Assembly: GCA_945982465.1 (NCBI GenBank)
Contig: CAMFSB010000034.1
Span: 1 to 9,750 of the forward strand
Direction: 5' to 3'
Origin: an uncultured Faecalibacterium sp.
GTDB lineage: Bacteria > Bacillota > Clostridia > Oscillospirales > Ruminococcaceae
Length of the DNA stretch: 9,750 nucleotides
This document shows, piece after piece, positions 1-6,312 of the stretch; position 1 is the first letter of the stretch; the number at the start of each line of letters is the position of its first letter. The notes below the pieces were generated by a model, which saw nothing but the letters and a program-made list of their open reading frames with translations, did no database searches and was not told the DNA's origin. The position numbers were made by a program, and so were the translations under genes.

Positions 1-1146
1 CGCCGCCTCGGCACCGGCTTTGCAGCGCTCAGCCGTCGAGCCGTGCAGACCAGCGCCTTCATCCGCGCCGAGCTGGAAGCTCTGGGCCTGCCGGTACAGG
101 CTGTCAGCGCCACCGGCCTGCTGGCCACGCTGGACACCGGCCGCCCCGGCCCGTGCATCGCGCTGCGGGCCGACATCGACGCTCTGCCGGTGCGCGAGCA
201 GCCCAACAACCTGGCCGGGCCGCGCAGCTGCATCTCGCAGGATCCAGCCACCTGCCACGCCTGCGGGCACGACGCGCACACCGCCATGCTGCTGGGCGCG
301 GCCAAGGCGCTGGCCGCCTGCCGCGATACGCTGTGCGGCGCCGTTTACTTCTGCTTTGAAGAGGGCGAGGAGACCGGCGGCGGCGTGCAGGCCATGCTGG
401 ACGCGCTGGCCGCCCGCCGGGTGGACACCTGCTGGGCCATTCATGTCTACGCCGGCCTTGCCTCCGGCAAGATCTGCCTGGACGCAGGCCCCCGCATGGC
501 GGGCGCGGCCGGGGTGGACCTGACCGTGTGCGGCCGGGGCGGCCATGGCTCCCGCCCGGACCTTTCCATCAACCCGCTGTTCTGCGCGGCGCCCACCCTG
601 ACCACCGCCGCAGCCGCCGGGGTCAACCAGATCCCGGCGGGCGAGACCGTCACGCTGGGGATCACCAGCATCCAGGGCGGGGAGACCGGCAACGTGATCC
701 CCGACACGGCCCGGGTGCTGGGCTCGCTGCGGTTCTTCAGCGCCGAACAGGGCCAAAAGGCGGTGGAGCTGCTGCAGTCGGTGGCGGAGCACACCGCCGC
801 CATCAACCGCTGCACCGTCCGCTTTGGGCCAAAGTTCCGGGTTCTGTGCGGGCCGGTGCGCAACGACCCCCGCTATGCCGCCCTGGCACAGCAGGCCGTG
901 GCCCAGGTGCTGCCCGCCGGGGCCGTGGTTTCCTGCGACCCGTGGTATGCGTCTGAATCCTTCAGCCGCTATTGCAAAGCCTACCCCTGCGTGATGGCCC
1001 ATCTGGGCATCGACAACCCGGCGTACGGGTCGGGGGCCGCCCACCACAACGGCGCTTTTGACGTGGACGAGAACGTTTTGCCGCTGGGCGTGGCCGCCAC
1101 CCTGAAATATGTGGCGGCCGTACAGCAGGCTGGTTCTGACTGCTGA
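1..1146 (+). CDS. M20 family amidohydrolase (N-acyl-amino-acid/hippurate hydrolase type), 5' end cut by the window
   Basis: This is a metal-dependent amidohydrolase of peptidase family M20 (subfamily D), predicted to cleave N-acyl amino acids or similar amides in the cytoplasm. The frame is open from base 1, so the true start lies upstream. About 381 codons are visible against roughly 390 for the family, so only a short N-terminus is missing. Counting from the GTG at 43, the visible motifs are ALRADIDALPV (40-50), CHACGHDAHT (71-80, likely metal ligands Cys74 and His76), FEEGEE (105-110, catalytic and metal-binding glutamates), AIHV (132-135), a lid-domain region around GRGGHGS (164-170), NVIPD (217-221) and AAHHNGAFDVDE (332-343, last metal histidine). 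The stop is TGA. The GTG at 43 is unlikely to be the real start because homologous-looking sequence continues upstream. The exact substrate cannot be read from the sequence. Confidence 0.9.
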   Translation, partial: RRLGTGFAALSRRAVQTSAFIRAELEALGLPVQAVSATGLLATLDTGRPGPCIALRADIDALPVREQPNNLAGPRSCISQDPATCHACGHDAHTAMLLGAAKALAACRDTLCGAVYFCFEEGEETGGGVQAMLDALAARRVDTCWAIHVYAGLASGKICLDAGPRMAGAAGVDLTVCGRGGHGSRPDLSINPLFCAAPTLTTAAAAGVNQIPAGETVTLGITSIQGGETGNVIPDTARVLGSLRFFSAEQGQKAVELLQSVAEHTAAINRCTVRFGPKFRVLCGPVRNDPRYAALAQQAVAQVLPAGAVVSCDPWYASESFSRYCKAYPCVMAHLGIDNPAYGSGAAHHNGAFDVDENVLPLGVAATLKYVAAVQQAGSDC

Positions 1147-1171
1147 AAATTTCCGCCTGTCGTGTTATACT
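1143..1171 (+). promoter_or_regulatory. Extended -10 promoter for the C-S lyase gene
   Basis: TGTTATACT at 1163-1171 matches the extended -10 pattern TGnTATAAT with one mismatch. CTGAAA at 1143-1148 is a weak -35 (4 of 6) at 17 bp spacing and overlaps the stop codon of the M20 gene. Transcription would begin near 1178, giving a leader of about 95 nt before the ATG at 1272. This suggests the lyase can be expressed independently of the amidohydrolase. Confidence 0.6.
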
Positions 1172-1184
1172 GAAGCAAATGCCC

Positions 1185-1230
1185 GCCGGTTTGGGGGCAG
1201 CCTCGGAGCTTGCCCGGCTGCCCGGCCGGC
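1185..1230 (+). other. GC-rich leader hairpin upstream of the C-S lyase
   Basis: GGGCAGCC (1195-1202) pairs perfectly with GGCTGCCC (1216-1223) around a 13-nt loop. GCCGG (1185-1189) can pair with CCGGC (1226-1230) as an outer helix across an internal loop. No T-run follows, so it is not a standard intrinsic terminator. It could be the 3' end structure of the M20 transcript or a structured leader in the lyase mRNA. Confidence 0.5.
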
Positions 1231-1271
1231 AGCATCCCTCACTGTTGATTGATCAGAAAAGGAGAATTGCC

Positions 1272-2483
1272 ATGAAGTACGATTTTACTTCCATTATGGA
1301 CCGGCACGGCATGGACGCCATTGCCGTGGATGGGCTGGGCGCGCGCCCCGGCTTTGCCCCGGACGCCCCCAAGGAAGGCTTTGACGCCATCCCCATGTGG
1401 GTGGCGGACATGAACTTCCCCACGGTACCCACCATTCCCGAAGCCATCATCGAGCGCACCAAGCATCCGGCCTATGGCTATTTCTTTCCCACCGACGCCT
1501 ACTACAACAGCATCATCCGCTGGCACGAGACCCGCAACGGCGTCACCGGCCTGACCCAGGAGTGCATCGGCTACGAAAACGGCGTGCTGGGCGGCGTGAT
1601 CACGGCGCTGAACTGCGTGTGCTCCAAGGGCGACAAGGTGCTGATCCACAGTCCCACCTACATCGGCTTTACCAAGAGCCTGATCAACAACGGCTACAAC
1701 ATGGTGCACAGCCCGCTGGTCAAGGATGAAAACGGCGTGTGGCGCATGGACTTTGAGGACATGGAAAAGAAGCTGGCCACCGAAAAGATCCATGCCGCCA
1801 TCATGTGCAACCCCCACAACCCCTGCGGCCGCGTGTGGGAGCGCTGGGAGCTGGAAAAGGCCATGGAGCTGTACAAAAAGTACGACGTGTACGTGGTCTC
1901 CGACGAGATCTGGAGCGACCTGCTGCTGAACGGCCACAAGCACATCCCCACCCAGTCGGTCAGCGAGGACGCCCGTATGCGCACCGCTGCCATGTACGCC
2001 CCCAGCAAGACCTTTAATCTGGCCGGCCTGGTGGGCAGCTACCACATCATTTACAACAAGTGGTGGCGCGACCGGGTAGACAAGGAGGCCAGCCTGCCGC
2101 ACTACAACGACATGAACGTGCTGTCCATGCACGCGCTGATCGGCGCCTACAAGCCCGAGGGCTATGAGTGGGTGGACGAGCTGCTGGAAGTGCTGAGCGG
2201 CAACGTGAACTACGCCTGCGACTACATCAAGGCGCACTTTGAGGGCGTGGAGGTTTCCAAGCCCGAGGGCACTTACATGCTGTTTGTGGACTGCACCAAG
2301 TGGTGCGAGGCCCACGGCAAGACCATCGAGGATGTGGAAAAGGCCTGCTGGGCGGTGGGCGTCGCCGTGCAGGACGGCCGCATGTTCCATGGCCCGTGCC
2401 ATCTGCGCCTGAACCTGGCTTCGCCGTTCAGCCGCATTCAGGAAGCGTTCGACCGGCTGGACAAGTACGTGTTCAACGCTTGA
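1272..2483 (+). CDS. patB: PatB/MalY-type PLP-dependent C-S lyase (cystathionine beta-lyase-like aminotransferase fold)
   Basis: This is a fold-type I PLP enzyme of the MalY/PatB family. Members cleave C-S bonds in cystathionine or cysteine conjugates, and some also act as regulators. The 403-residue length is typical. The ATG at 1272 follows an AAAAGGAG ribosome binding site at 1257-1264; the upstream in-frame ATG at 1179 has no such site and lies at the predicted transcription start. Visible motifs are PMWVADMNF (41-49; the family usually has WVADMDF), Y130 in HSPTY, CNPHNPCGR (179-187), SDEIWSDL (210-217, Asp211 expected to contact the pyridine nitrogen), SKTFNLAGL (245-253, Lys246 the PLP Schiff-base lysine) and LRLNLASP (378-385, Arg379 expected to bind the substrate carboxylate). 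All catalytic residues appear intact. The family call is firm; the physiological substrate (cystathionine or another cysteine thioether) is not determinable here. Confidence 0.93.
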   Translation: MKYDFTSIMDRHGMDAIAVDGLGARPGFAPDAPKEGFDAIPMWVADMNFPTVPTIPEAIIERTKHPAYGYFFPTDAYYNSIIRWHETRNGVTGLTQECIGYENGVLGGVITALNCVCSKGDKVLIHSPTYIGFTKSLINNGYNMVHSPLVKDENGVWRMDFEDMEKKLATEKIHAAIMCNPHNPCGRVWERWELEKAMELYKKYDVYVVSDEIWSDLLLNGHKHIPTQSVSEDARMRTAAMYAPSKTFNLAGLVGSYHIIYNKWWRDRVDKEASLPHYNDMNVLSMHALIGAYKPEGYEWVDELLEVLSGNVNYACDYIKAHFEGVEVSKPEGTYMLFVDCTKWCEAHGKTIEDVEKACWAVGVAVQDGRMFHGPCHLRLNLASPFSRIQEAFDRLDKYVFNA

Positions 2484-2512
2484 CGCCGCATTTTCCGCAT
2501 TGACCCACACAG

Positions 2513-2562
2513 GCGGCGCGCCGCAGCCTGCGGCCGGCCTTTCCGGGGGCCGCGGGCAGCGG
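2513..2562 (+). other. Very GC-rich intergenic hairpin region between lyase and peroxiredoxin-like gene
   Basis: A 12-bp perfect palindrome lies at 2513-2524. It overlaps a larger stem in which 2521-2535 pairs with 2548-2562 (15 positions with one A/A mismatch and one T/G wobble). There is no T-run on either side. It could act as a processing or 3'-end-stabilising structure for the lyase mRNA or as a folded leader for the next gene. No promoter was recognised in the 106-bp gap. Confidence 0.45.
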
Positions 2563-2589
2563 GCCGCCCCGCTGTAACGGAGGTTTGTT

Positions 2590-3132
2590 ATGCCCAAGCT
2601 GGAGACCGGCTCCATCATGCCGGATTTTACCTACGATACGCCCTTTGCAAAAGGGCTGACCCTGGCGCAGACCGTAAAAGCTGCGCCCAAAACCGCCCTG
2701 CTTTTTCTGCGGTATTTCGGCTGCACGCTGTGCCAGCTGGATCTGCACCGCCTGGCCCAGCAGTACGATACCGTAACGGCGAACGGCGGGCAGGTGTTGG
2801 TAGTGCTGCAGTCTGACCCGGACGGCATCGCCGCCCAGATCGGGCCTGATACCTTTCCGTTTGCCATTGTGTGCGACCCGGAGCAAACGCTGTACCGGCA
2901 GTTTTCCATCGAGGCTGCCCCATCCAAGGCGCAGCTGGCCGATGCCAAAACCATGCTGAAAATCGCAAAAGCTACGGCCAGCGGTTACAAGCACGGCGCA
3001 TACGAGGGCAACGAGCTGCAACTGCCGGCGGTGTTCGTGATGGATGCCGCCCGTAAGTTGAGCCACGTGCACTACGGCAGTTCGGCGGGCGACGTGCCCG
3101 ACCCCGAACAATTGGCCGCCCTGCTGCGCTGA
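2590..3132 (+). CDS. Peroxiredoxin-like (AhpC/TSA, thioredoxin-fold) protein with a CxxC motif
   Basis: The 180-residue protein has the layout of the AhpC/TSA peroxiredoxin-like group. It has an N-terminal GSIMPDFTYDT segment (7-17), a strand ending in LLFLRYFGCTLC (37-48) carrying Cys45 and Cys48, a second core strand QVLVVLQSDPDG (68-79), then FAIVCDPEQTLYRQF (91-105) and a C-terminal strand LPAVFVMDAARK (145-156). These fit a thioredoxin-like fold that reduces peroxides or acts as a dithiol oxidoreductase. A GGAGG site (2579-2583) lies 6 nt before the ATG, fixing the start. There is no signal peptide, so it should be cytoplasmic. The CxxC arrangement suggests the Prx-like-2 type rather than a classical 2-Cys peroxiredoxin; the true partner and substrate are unknown. 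It may be cotranscribed with the lyase. Confidence 0.8.
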   Translation: MPKLETGSIMPDFTYDTPFAKGLTLAQTVKAAPKTALLFLRYFGCTLCQLDLHRLAQQYDTVTANGGQVLVVLQSDPDGIAAQIGPDTFPFAIVCDPEQTLYRQFSIEAAPSKAQLADAKTMLKIAKATASGYKHGAYEGNELQLPAVFVMDAARKLSHVHYGSSAGDVPDPEQLAALLR

Positions 3133-3134
3133 AT

Positions 3135-3148
3135 CCCGCTTTTGCGGG
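3135..3148 (+). terminator. Short hairpin directly after the peroxiredoxin-like gene
   Basis: CCCGC-TTTT-GCGGG sits 3 nt after the stop codon. The stem is only 5 bp, and the downstream sequence is pyrimidine-rich rather than a clean T-run. It is probably a weak or auxiliary element that works with the larger hairpin at 3185-3222. Confidence 0.35.
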
Positions 3149-3184
3149 CCGTCCCTTTGCAACTCTCTTTCTGCTCTCCTTTTT

Positions 3185-3227
3185 CACCCGGCCGCCAGTG
3201 CGCATGCACCGGCGGCCGGGTGCTTTG
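3185..3227 (+). terminator. Strong hairpin terminator for the plus-strand genes
   Basis: CACCCGGCCGCC (3185-3196) pairs perfectly with GGCGGCCGGGTG (3211-3222). The loop contains a further GTGC/GCAC helix (3198-3201 with 3206-3209). A short CTTTGT tail follows on the plus strand. The T-tract is poor, but the stem is very stable and sits at the convergent end of the plus-strand unit. Confidence 0.6.
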
Positions 3228-3251
3228 TACCGTTCCGGGCGCAGATCAATC

Positions 3252-3299
3252 AAAAAGGCGGCCCCCGCCTGCCCCGCAGGGCACGGCAGAGGCCGCCTT
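3252..3299 (-). terminator. Intrinsic terminator of the XpaC-TelA-LemA-TPM operon
   Basis: Read on the minus strand, AAGGCGGCC (3299-3291) pairs with GGCCGCCTT (3263-3255). An internal GCCC/GGGC helix (3271-3274 with 3279-3282) lies in the loop, and TTTTTG follows (3256-3251). It lies about 45 nt after the TAA at 3345-3347 that ends the glycine-rich TPM tail. The spacing fits that distal stop better than the TGA at 3525, about 225 nt away. Confidence 0.8.
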
Positions 3300-3344
3300 G
3301 CTGTATGCTGTTTGGGGCCGTGGGGGCAGCAGCGCACCGCCCTG

Positions 3345-3494
3345 TTACCGGCCGCGGCCACCGCCGCCGCCATGGCTGCGGCCGCCGCCCATGCCGCCAA
3401 AGCTGCCGCCGCCAAAACCACCGCGGGAACCGCCGCCGAAGCCCCCGCCGACGCCGCCGCCCCGGCCGCCACAGCCGCCCAGCGCGCCGCCCGG
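3345..3494 (-). pseudogene. Detached in-frame glycine-rich C-terminal tail of the TPM-domain protein
   Basis: From the CCG codon at 3494-3492 the minus strand reads PGGALGGCGG onward, a 48-residue glycine-rich tail after the proline. It includes GGGFGGGSRGGFGGGSF and ends GGGRSHGGGGGRGR before TAA (3347-3345). This is the usual tail of TPM-domain membrane proteins. It is in the same frame as the gene body (3525 minus 3345 is 180 bases) but is separated from it by the 54-base block at 3495-3548 with three stops. It has no start codon or ribosome binding site of its own. It is either a dead remnant or is joined to the body by bypass or RNA-level removal of the block. Confidence 0.75.
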
Positions 3495-3548
3495 CTAGGT
3501 CGCTTACGAGACTCGCATAGGCCCTCACTGGCCGTGAGGTTCTCTGTG
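3495..3548 (-). other. 54-nt stop-containing insert inside the TPM gene (bypass-like or mini-insertion element)
   Basis: The block divides an otherwise continuous TPM reading frame. Read on the minus strand it contains TGA (3527-3525), TAA (3506-3504) and TAG (3497-3495), all in the gene's frame, and is exactly 18 codons long. A CCG codon lies immediately on each side (3551-3549 and 3494-3492). It can fold into hairpin A, CCTCAC/GTGAGG (3539-3534 with 3528-3523, 5-nt loop), and hairpin B, TGCGA/TCGTA with one wobble (3517-3513 with 3509-3505). CTA (3520-3518) and TAG (3497-3495) can close hairpin B at the 3' border. Its base composition is clearly less GC-rich than the flanks. There are no obvious terminal inverted repeats, and no second copy was seen in this window. 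Confidence 0.7.
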
Positions 3549-4349
3549 CGGGCGGCGGTACCAGGGCCGCGGGCCGACCCACCATGCGCCGCACCAGCCA
3601 AACGGCCCCCAGTGCCAGCCAAACGGGCCCCAGCCCCAGCCAAAGCCGCGGCCGATGGGCAGGATCACCAGGCAGACGATCAGCACGACCACCAGCACAT
3701 CCAGAATCAATGTAAGGATCACCGAAAGCACCGATCCTCTCTGCGCGGGGGCGCCCGCGCTGTACTCCGGCACTGTGCCGGGCACTCCGTCCGAAACCGT
3801 GCTGTCCGCCGAGAGGGTCACGCCGTAGATACCGGCGATCACCTGGGCCACCGCGTCGGTGGTTTTGGTCACGGCGCTGTCGTAGTTGCCGGCGTCAAAA
3901 TCGTCCTCCATGTAGCTTTGCAGCAGCGTGCTGGTCTGCTTATCCAAATCGGTGTTGTTGAACCCGTCGCCGTAGCACAGGTAGTAATCGCCGTTGGAGT
4001 AGTTGGGCGATTCCATCACCAGCAGCAGCAGAACGCCGTTGTTTTCGCTGGCGCTGCCCACGCCCCAGGTGTTGAACGCATCTGTGGCATAGGCTTCCGT
4101 CGTCGAGGTGCCGGTATACTGCACTGTCAGCACGGCGATGGTGGCGCCGCTGCATTGTTGCTGCAGCTGGGCGCTCACCGCGGTCACATGCTCTTCCGTC
4201 GCGGCGGAAAGCACATTCGCGTCATCCACCACGCACTGATCCGAGGGCAGCTGGGGCAGCTGCGAGGCCGCAGCCGCCGGCAGGCACAGCACCGCCGCCG
4301 CCACGATCAGCGAGAGCAGCAGCGCGCTTACGCGTTTCCATTGTTTCAT
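3525..4349 (-). CDS. TPM-domain membrane protein (YgcG-like), reading frame interrupted before its Gly-rich tail
   Basis: The 274 codons to the first stop encode a signal peptide (about 1-29, ending PAAAAS). A TPM domain follows at about 36-178 (VVDDANVLS at 40-48, ATIAVLTVQ at 69-77, NNGVLLLLVM at 103-112, YGDGF at 126-130), then one transmembrane helix (about 206-231) and a Trp/Gly-rich segment (234-267). The family has a periplasmic or extracellular TPM domain and a Gly-rich tail, and is often paired with LemA. The ATG at 4349 overlaps the LemA stop (ATGA), and an AAGGAGGTG site lies at 4369-4361, so the longer start at 4379 is rejected. The last seven residues before TGA (HREPHGQ) come from the inserted block. 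Without the block the protein would have 267 + 48 = 315 residues and a normal tail. TPM biochemical function is not well established. Confidence 0.85.
   Translation of the reverse strand: MKQWKRVSALLLSLIVAAAVLCLPAAAASQLPQLPSDQCVVDDANVLSAATEEHVTAVSAQLQQQCSGATIAVLTVQYTGTSTTEAYATDAFNTWGVGSASENNGVLLLLVMESPNYSNGDYYLCYGDGFNNTDLDKQTSTLLQSYMEDDFDAGNYDSAVTKTTDAVAQVIAGIYGVTLSADSTVSDGVPGTVPEYSAGAPAQRGSVLSVILTLILDVLVVVLIVCLVILPIGRGFGWGWGPFGWHWGPFGWCGAWWVGPRPWYRRPHREPHGQ
3594..3647 (-). repeat. Tandem 21-bp repeat encoding the Trp/Gly-rich segment
   Basis: Two near-identical units (3594-3612 and 3615-3633, period 21) are followed by a partial third unit near 3636-3647. On the minus strand they encode GPFGWHW-GPFGWC-type repeats just after the transmembrane helix of the TPM protein. 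The in-frame period suggests expansion by slippage. Confidence 0.6.
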
Positions 4350-5047
4350 GCGAACAGTTCCACCTCCTTCACATTCCACAAGGCGCCGATCACACTGGCC
4401 GGGAAGCCCCGTGCCATTTCATTGTACTGCTGCGCCTGTTCGTTGTATGCCATGTTCGACAGCACCACACCGGCGCTGTTGAAATCAGAATACTGGGTCT
4501 GCACGGCCCCCATCTTCAGCGGGTCGGGGGCGGCGGCCTGCATGGCCGCGTACAGCTGGTCCACAGCGGCCTCCAGTGCGGCGTTGGCGTCGTAGATCAC
4601 CGATACATCCCCCGCGACCAGCGCGGCAGAAAAGGCCTCCACCGCGGCCCGCGCCGCGGCCGTATAGGCTTCGTCCACCGCGTACTGCCCCGCCGAGGTC
4701 AGGATGTTGGCCGCATTGTTGGCCCGGGCCGACAGTTCGCCTGCCATGGTATAGCCGTTGTCGGCCGCCACGCCTGTGGTAAAGGCATTGGCCGCCGCGT
4801 GGTATTTGCCCGACAGCTTTGCCCCGCCGATGCCGAACACCGACGCCAGGATCATCACCGCGCACAGGGCGGCGGCCGCGGCCTGGCTTTTGAGCGCGGC
4901 GGGCAGCTTTTGCTCAAAGGCGGCCAGCCTGCGCTGGGCGGGGGTCAGCGTGCGGGCGGGCGCGGCCTTGGCGGCCGCTTTGTAGCTGCCCTCGTCAAAG
5001 CCCTGCGGCTGCTGCGGCTTTTGGCGCGAAAAATCAGCGTTTGCCAT
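4346..5047 (-). CDS. lemA: LemA family membrane protein
   Basis: This 233-residue protein has a 50-residue Pro/Ala/Lys-rich N-terminus, one hydrophobic helix (about 55-77), a long alanine-rich helical region (80-175) and a C-terminus typical of LemA proteins. In that C-terminus, TQYSDFNSAGVVLSNMAYNE (184-203), QQYNEMARGFPASVIGALW (206-224) and a terminal ELF parallel the family's paired-helix region and 'SFP..' turn. LemA proteins are usually about 180-200 residues with the anchor at the very N-terminus, so the extension before the helix is unusual. The start is 1 nt beyond the TelA stop, and the stop overlaps the TPM start, so translation is probably coupled through all three genes. LemA function is not settled; conserved pairing with TPM proteins supports a shared envelope role. 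Confidence 0.82.
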   Translation of the reverse strand: MANADFSRQKPQQPQGFDEGSYKAAAKAAPARTLTPAQRRLAAFEQKLPAALKSQAAAAALCAVMILASVFGIGGAKLSGKYHAAANAFTTGVAADNGYTMAGELSARANNAANILTSAGQYAVDEAYTAAARAAVEAFSAALVAGDVSVIYDANAALEAAVDQLYAAMQAAAPDPLKMGAVQTQYSDFNSAGVVLSNMAYNEQAQQYNEMARGFPASVIGALWNVKEVELFA

Positions 5048-5048
5048 A

Positions 5049-6218
5049 TCAGTTGCGAATCTCCATCATTTTGGCTTTCAGTTCGTCCTCGATGCGGGTC
5101 AGCTCCACCTCGGCGCTGGCGCGCTTGGCGCGGCCCTCGGTCTGGATCTTGTTCAGTTCATCCAGCGTTTCGATCAGGCTCTTGTTGGTCTGCTGCAGCG
5201 TTTCGATGTCCACAATGCCGCGCTGGGCCTCCCGGGCCGTTTCAATGGTGCCCTGCTTGAGGGCGGCCGCGTTCTTTTTGAGCAGTTCGTTGGTCATATC
5301 GGTAACAGCGCGTTCTGCCTCCATTGCCTGCTGGCTGTGGGCCAGGCCCAGCGCCAGCACCATCTGGTTTTTCCACAGCGGGATGGTGTTGATGATGGTG
5401 GACTGGATCTTCTCAGCCATCATGGTGTCGTTATTCTGGATCAGGCGGATCTGCGGGCCCATCTGCAGGCTGATGTTGCGGGTCAGTTCCAGATCGTACA
5501 GCTTCTTTTCAAAGCGCTCGCACAGGTCGGCCAGGTCGCGGGCTTTCTGGGCGTCCTCCGGCAGGCCGGAAGCCTTGGCCTTGTCCATCGCCGCCTGCAG
5601 GTCGGTGGCGCGCACCTCAGCCAGCTTTTTCTTGCCGGCCAGGATATACATCGACAACTCCTTGAAGTACGCCATGTTCAGCTCGTACATCTTATCCAGC
5701 ATGGCGATGTCCTTCATCAGCGTGACCTGATGCGCTTCCAGCTGGCCCTGAATGTTCTCCACATTCTTTTCCACGCTGTCGTAGCGGCGCTTCATTTCCT
5801 CCAGCTGGCTGCCTTTCTTTTTGAAGAAGCCCAGGATACCTTTCTGCTGCTCCTCGTTGGCGTCAAAGCCTTTCAGCTCGCCGATCAGGCTGGTGATCAT
5901 GTCGCCGGTCTCGCCCAGGTCCTTGGTGCGCACCTTGGACAGCGCCGCCTCAGAAAAATCGCCGATCTTTTTCTGGCAGGCTGCGCCGTACTGCAGCACC
6001 TGCTGGCTGTTGGTGATATCGATCTTTTCGGCAAAGGCGTCCACCGCGGCCTTTTCCTCGGGGCTCAGGTTGATCTGCTCGGCCACGGGCTTGGCCGCGG
6101 CCTTTTCCTCCTCGGCTTTTTTTGCCGCCTGCTCGGCGGCTTCGCTGCCCAGCGGGTCCAGCGTCAGGGTGGGAACGGCGGGCATCTCCAGGTCCAGGTT
6201 CAAGGTATTGTCTGCCAT
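5049..6218 (-). CDS. telA: Toxic anion resistance (TelA/YceH-like) family protein
   Basis: The 389-residue protein is of the TelA family, named from tellurite resistance but found widely in chromosomal stress and envelope loci. The N-terminal 50 residues are acidic and Ala/Lys/Glu-rich. The rest is almost entirely helical, with recognisable segments VLQYGAACQKKIGDFSE (74-90), GFFKKKGSQLEEM (130-142), YILAGKKKL (191-199), LTRNISLQMGPQIRLIQNN (246-264), ITNTI-like IINTIPLWKNQMVLALGL (277-294) and a long C-terminal coiled coil (about 340-389). No signal peptide or transmembrane helix is evident, so it is expected in the cytoplasm, perhaps at the membrane. A GAAAGGAAG site precedes the ATG by about 9 nt. 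It follows the XpaC gene after 94 bp and is nearly abutting LemA. Biochemical activity is unknown in the family. Confidence 0.92.
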   Translation of the reverse strand: MADNTLNLDLEMPAVPTLTLDPLGSEAAEQAAKKAEEEKAAAKPVAEQINLSPEEKAAVDAFAEKIDITNSQQVLQYGAACQKKIGDFSEAALSKVRTKDLGETGDMITSLIGELKGFDANEEQQKGILGFFKKKGSQLEEMKRRYDSVEKNVENIQGQLEAHQVTLMKDIAMLDKMYELNMAYFKELSMYILAGKKKLAEVRATDLQAAMDKAKASGLPEDAQKARDLADLCERFEKKLYDLELTRNISLQMGPQIRLIQNNDTMMAEKIQSTIINTIPLWKNQMVLALGLAHSQQAMEAERAVTDMTNELLKKNAAALKQGTIETAREAQRGIVDIETLQQTNKSLIETLDELNKIQTEGRAKRASAEVELTRIEDELKAKMMEIRN

Positions 6219-6312
6219 AACGTGATTCTTCCTTTCTTGTTTGTGAATGGCTCTGTGCGATTTTCAAGGCAGCCGCGCGCCGCAAAGCGCAGTGCCCGGT
6301 CCCCCGGCGTTC

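Noticed and set aside
1239..2618. Long open frame (459 codons) on the minus strand opposite the C-S lyase
   Set aside because: It is a shadow of high-GC codon use: its translation is low-complexity Val/His/Ala-rich, has no ribosome binding site, and the plus-strand gene has full catalytic motifs.
3495..3548. Readthrough or selenocysteine recoding of the TGA in the TPM gene
   Set aside because: TAA and TAG follow in the same frame within 33 bases, so recoding one stop would not reach the glycine-rich tail.
2972..3643. 223-codon minus-strand frame covering the convergent terminator zone
   Set aside because: It is in a different frame from the recognisable TPM body and tail, is Ala/Arg-rich and crosses both terminators.
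4350..4379. Longer TPM start adding 10 residues (MECEGGGTVR)
   Set aside because: The ATG at 4349 forms an ATGA overlap with the LemA stop, has AGGAGG upstream, and directly begins a normal signal peptide; the extra residues are encoded by the ribosome binding site region.
3198..4595. 465-codon plus-strand frame opposite TPM and LemA
   Set aside because: The product is Ala/Arg/His-rich without family motifs, runs through two confidently assigned minus-strand genes and a terminator, and lacks a ribosome binding site.
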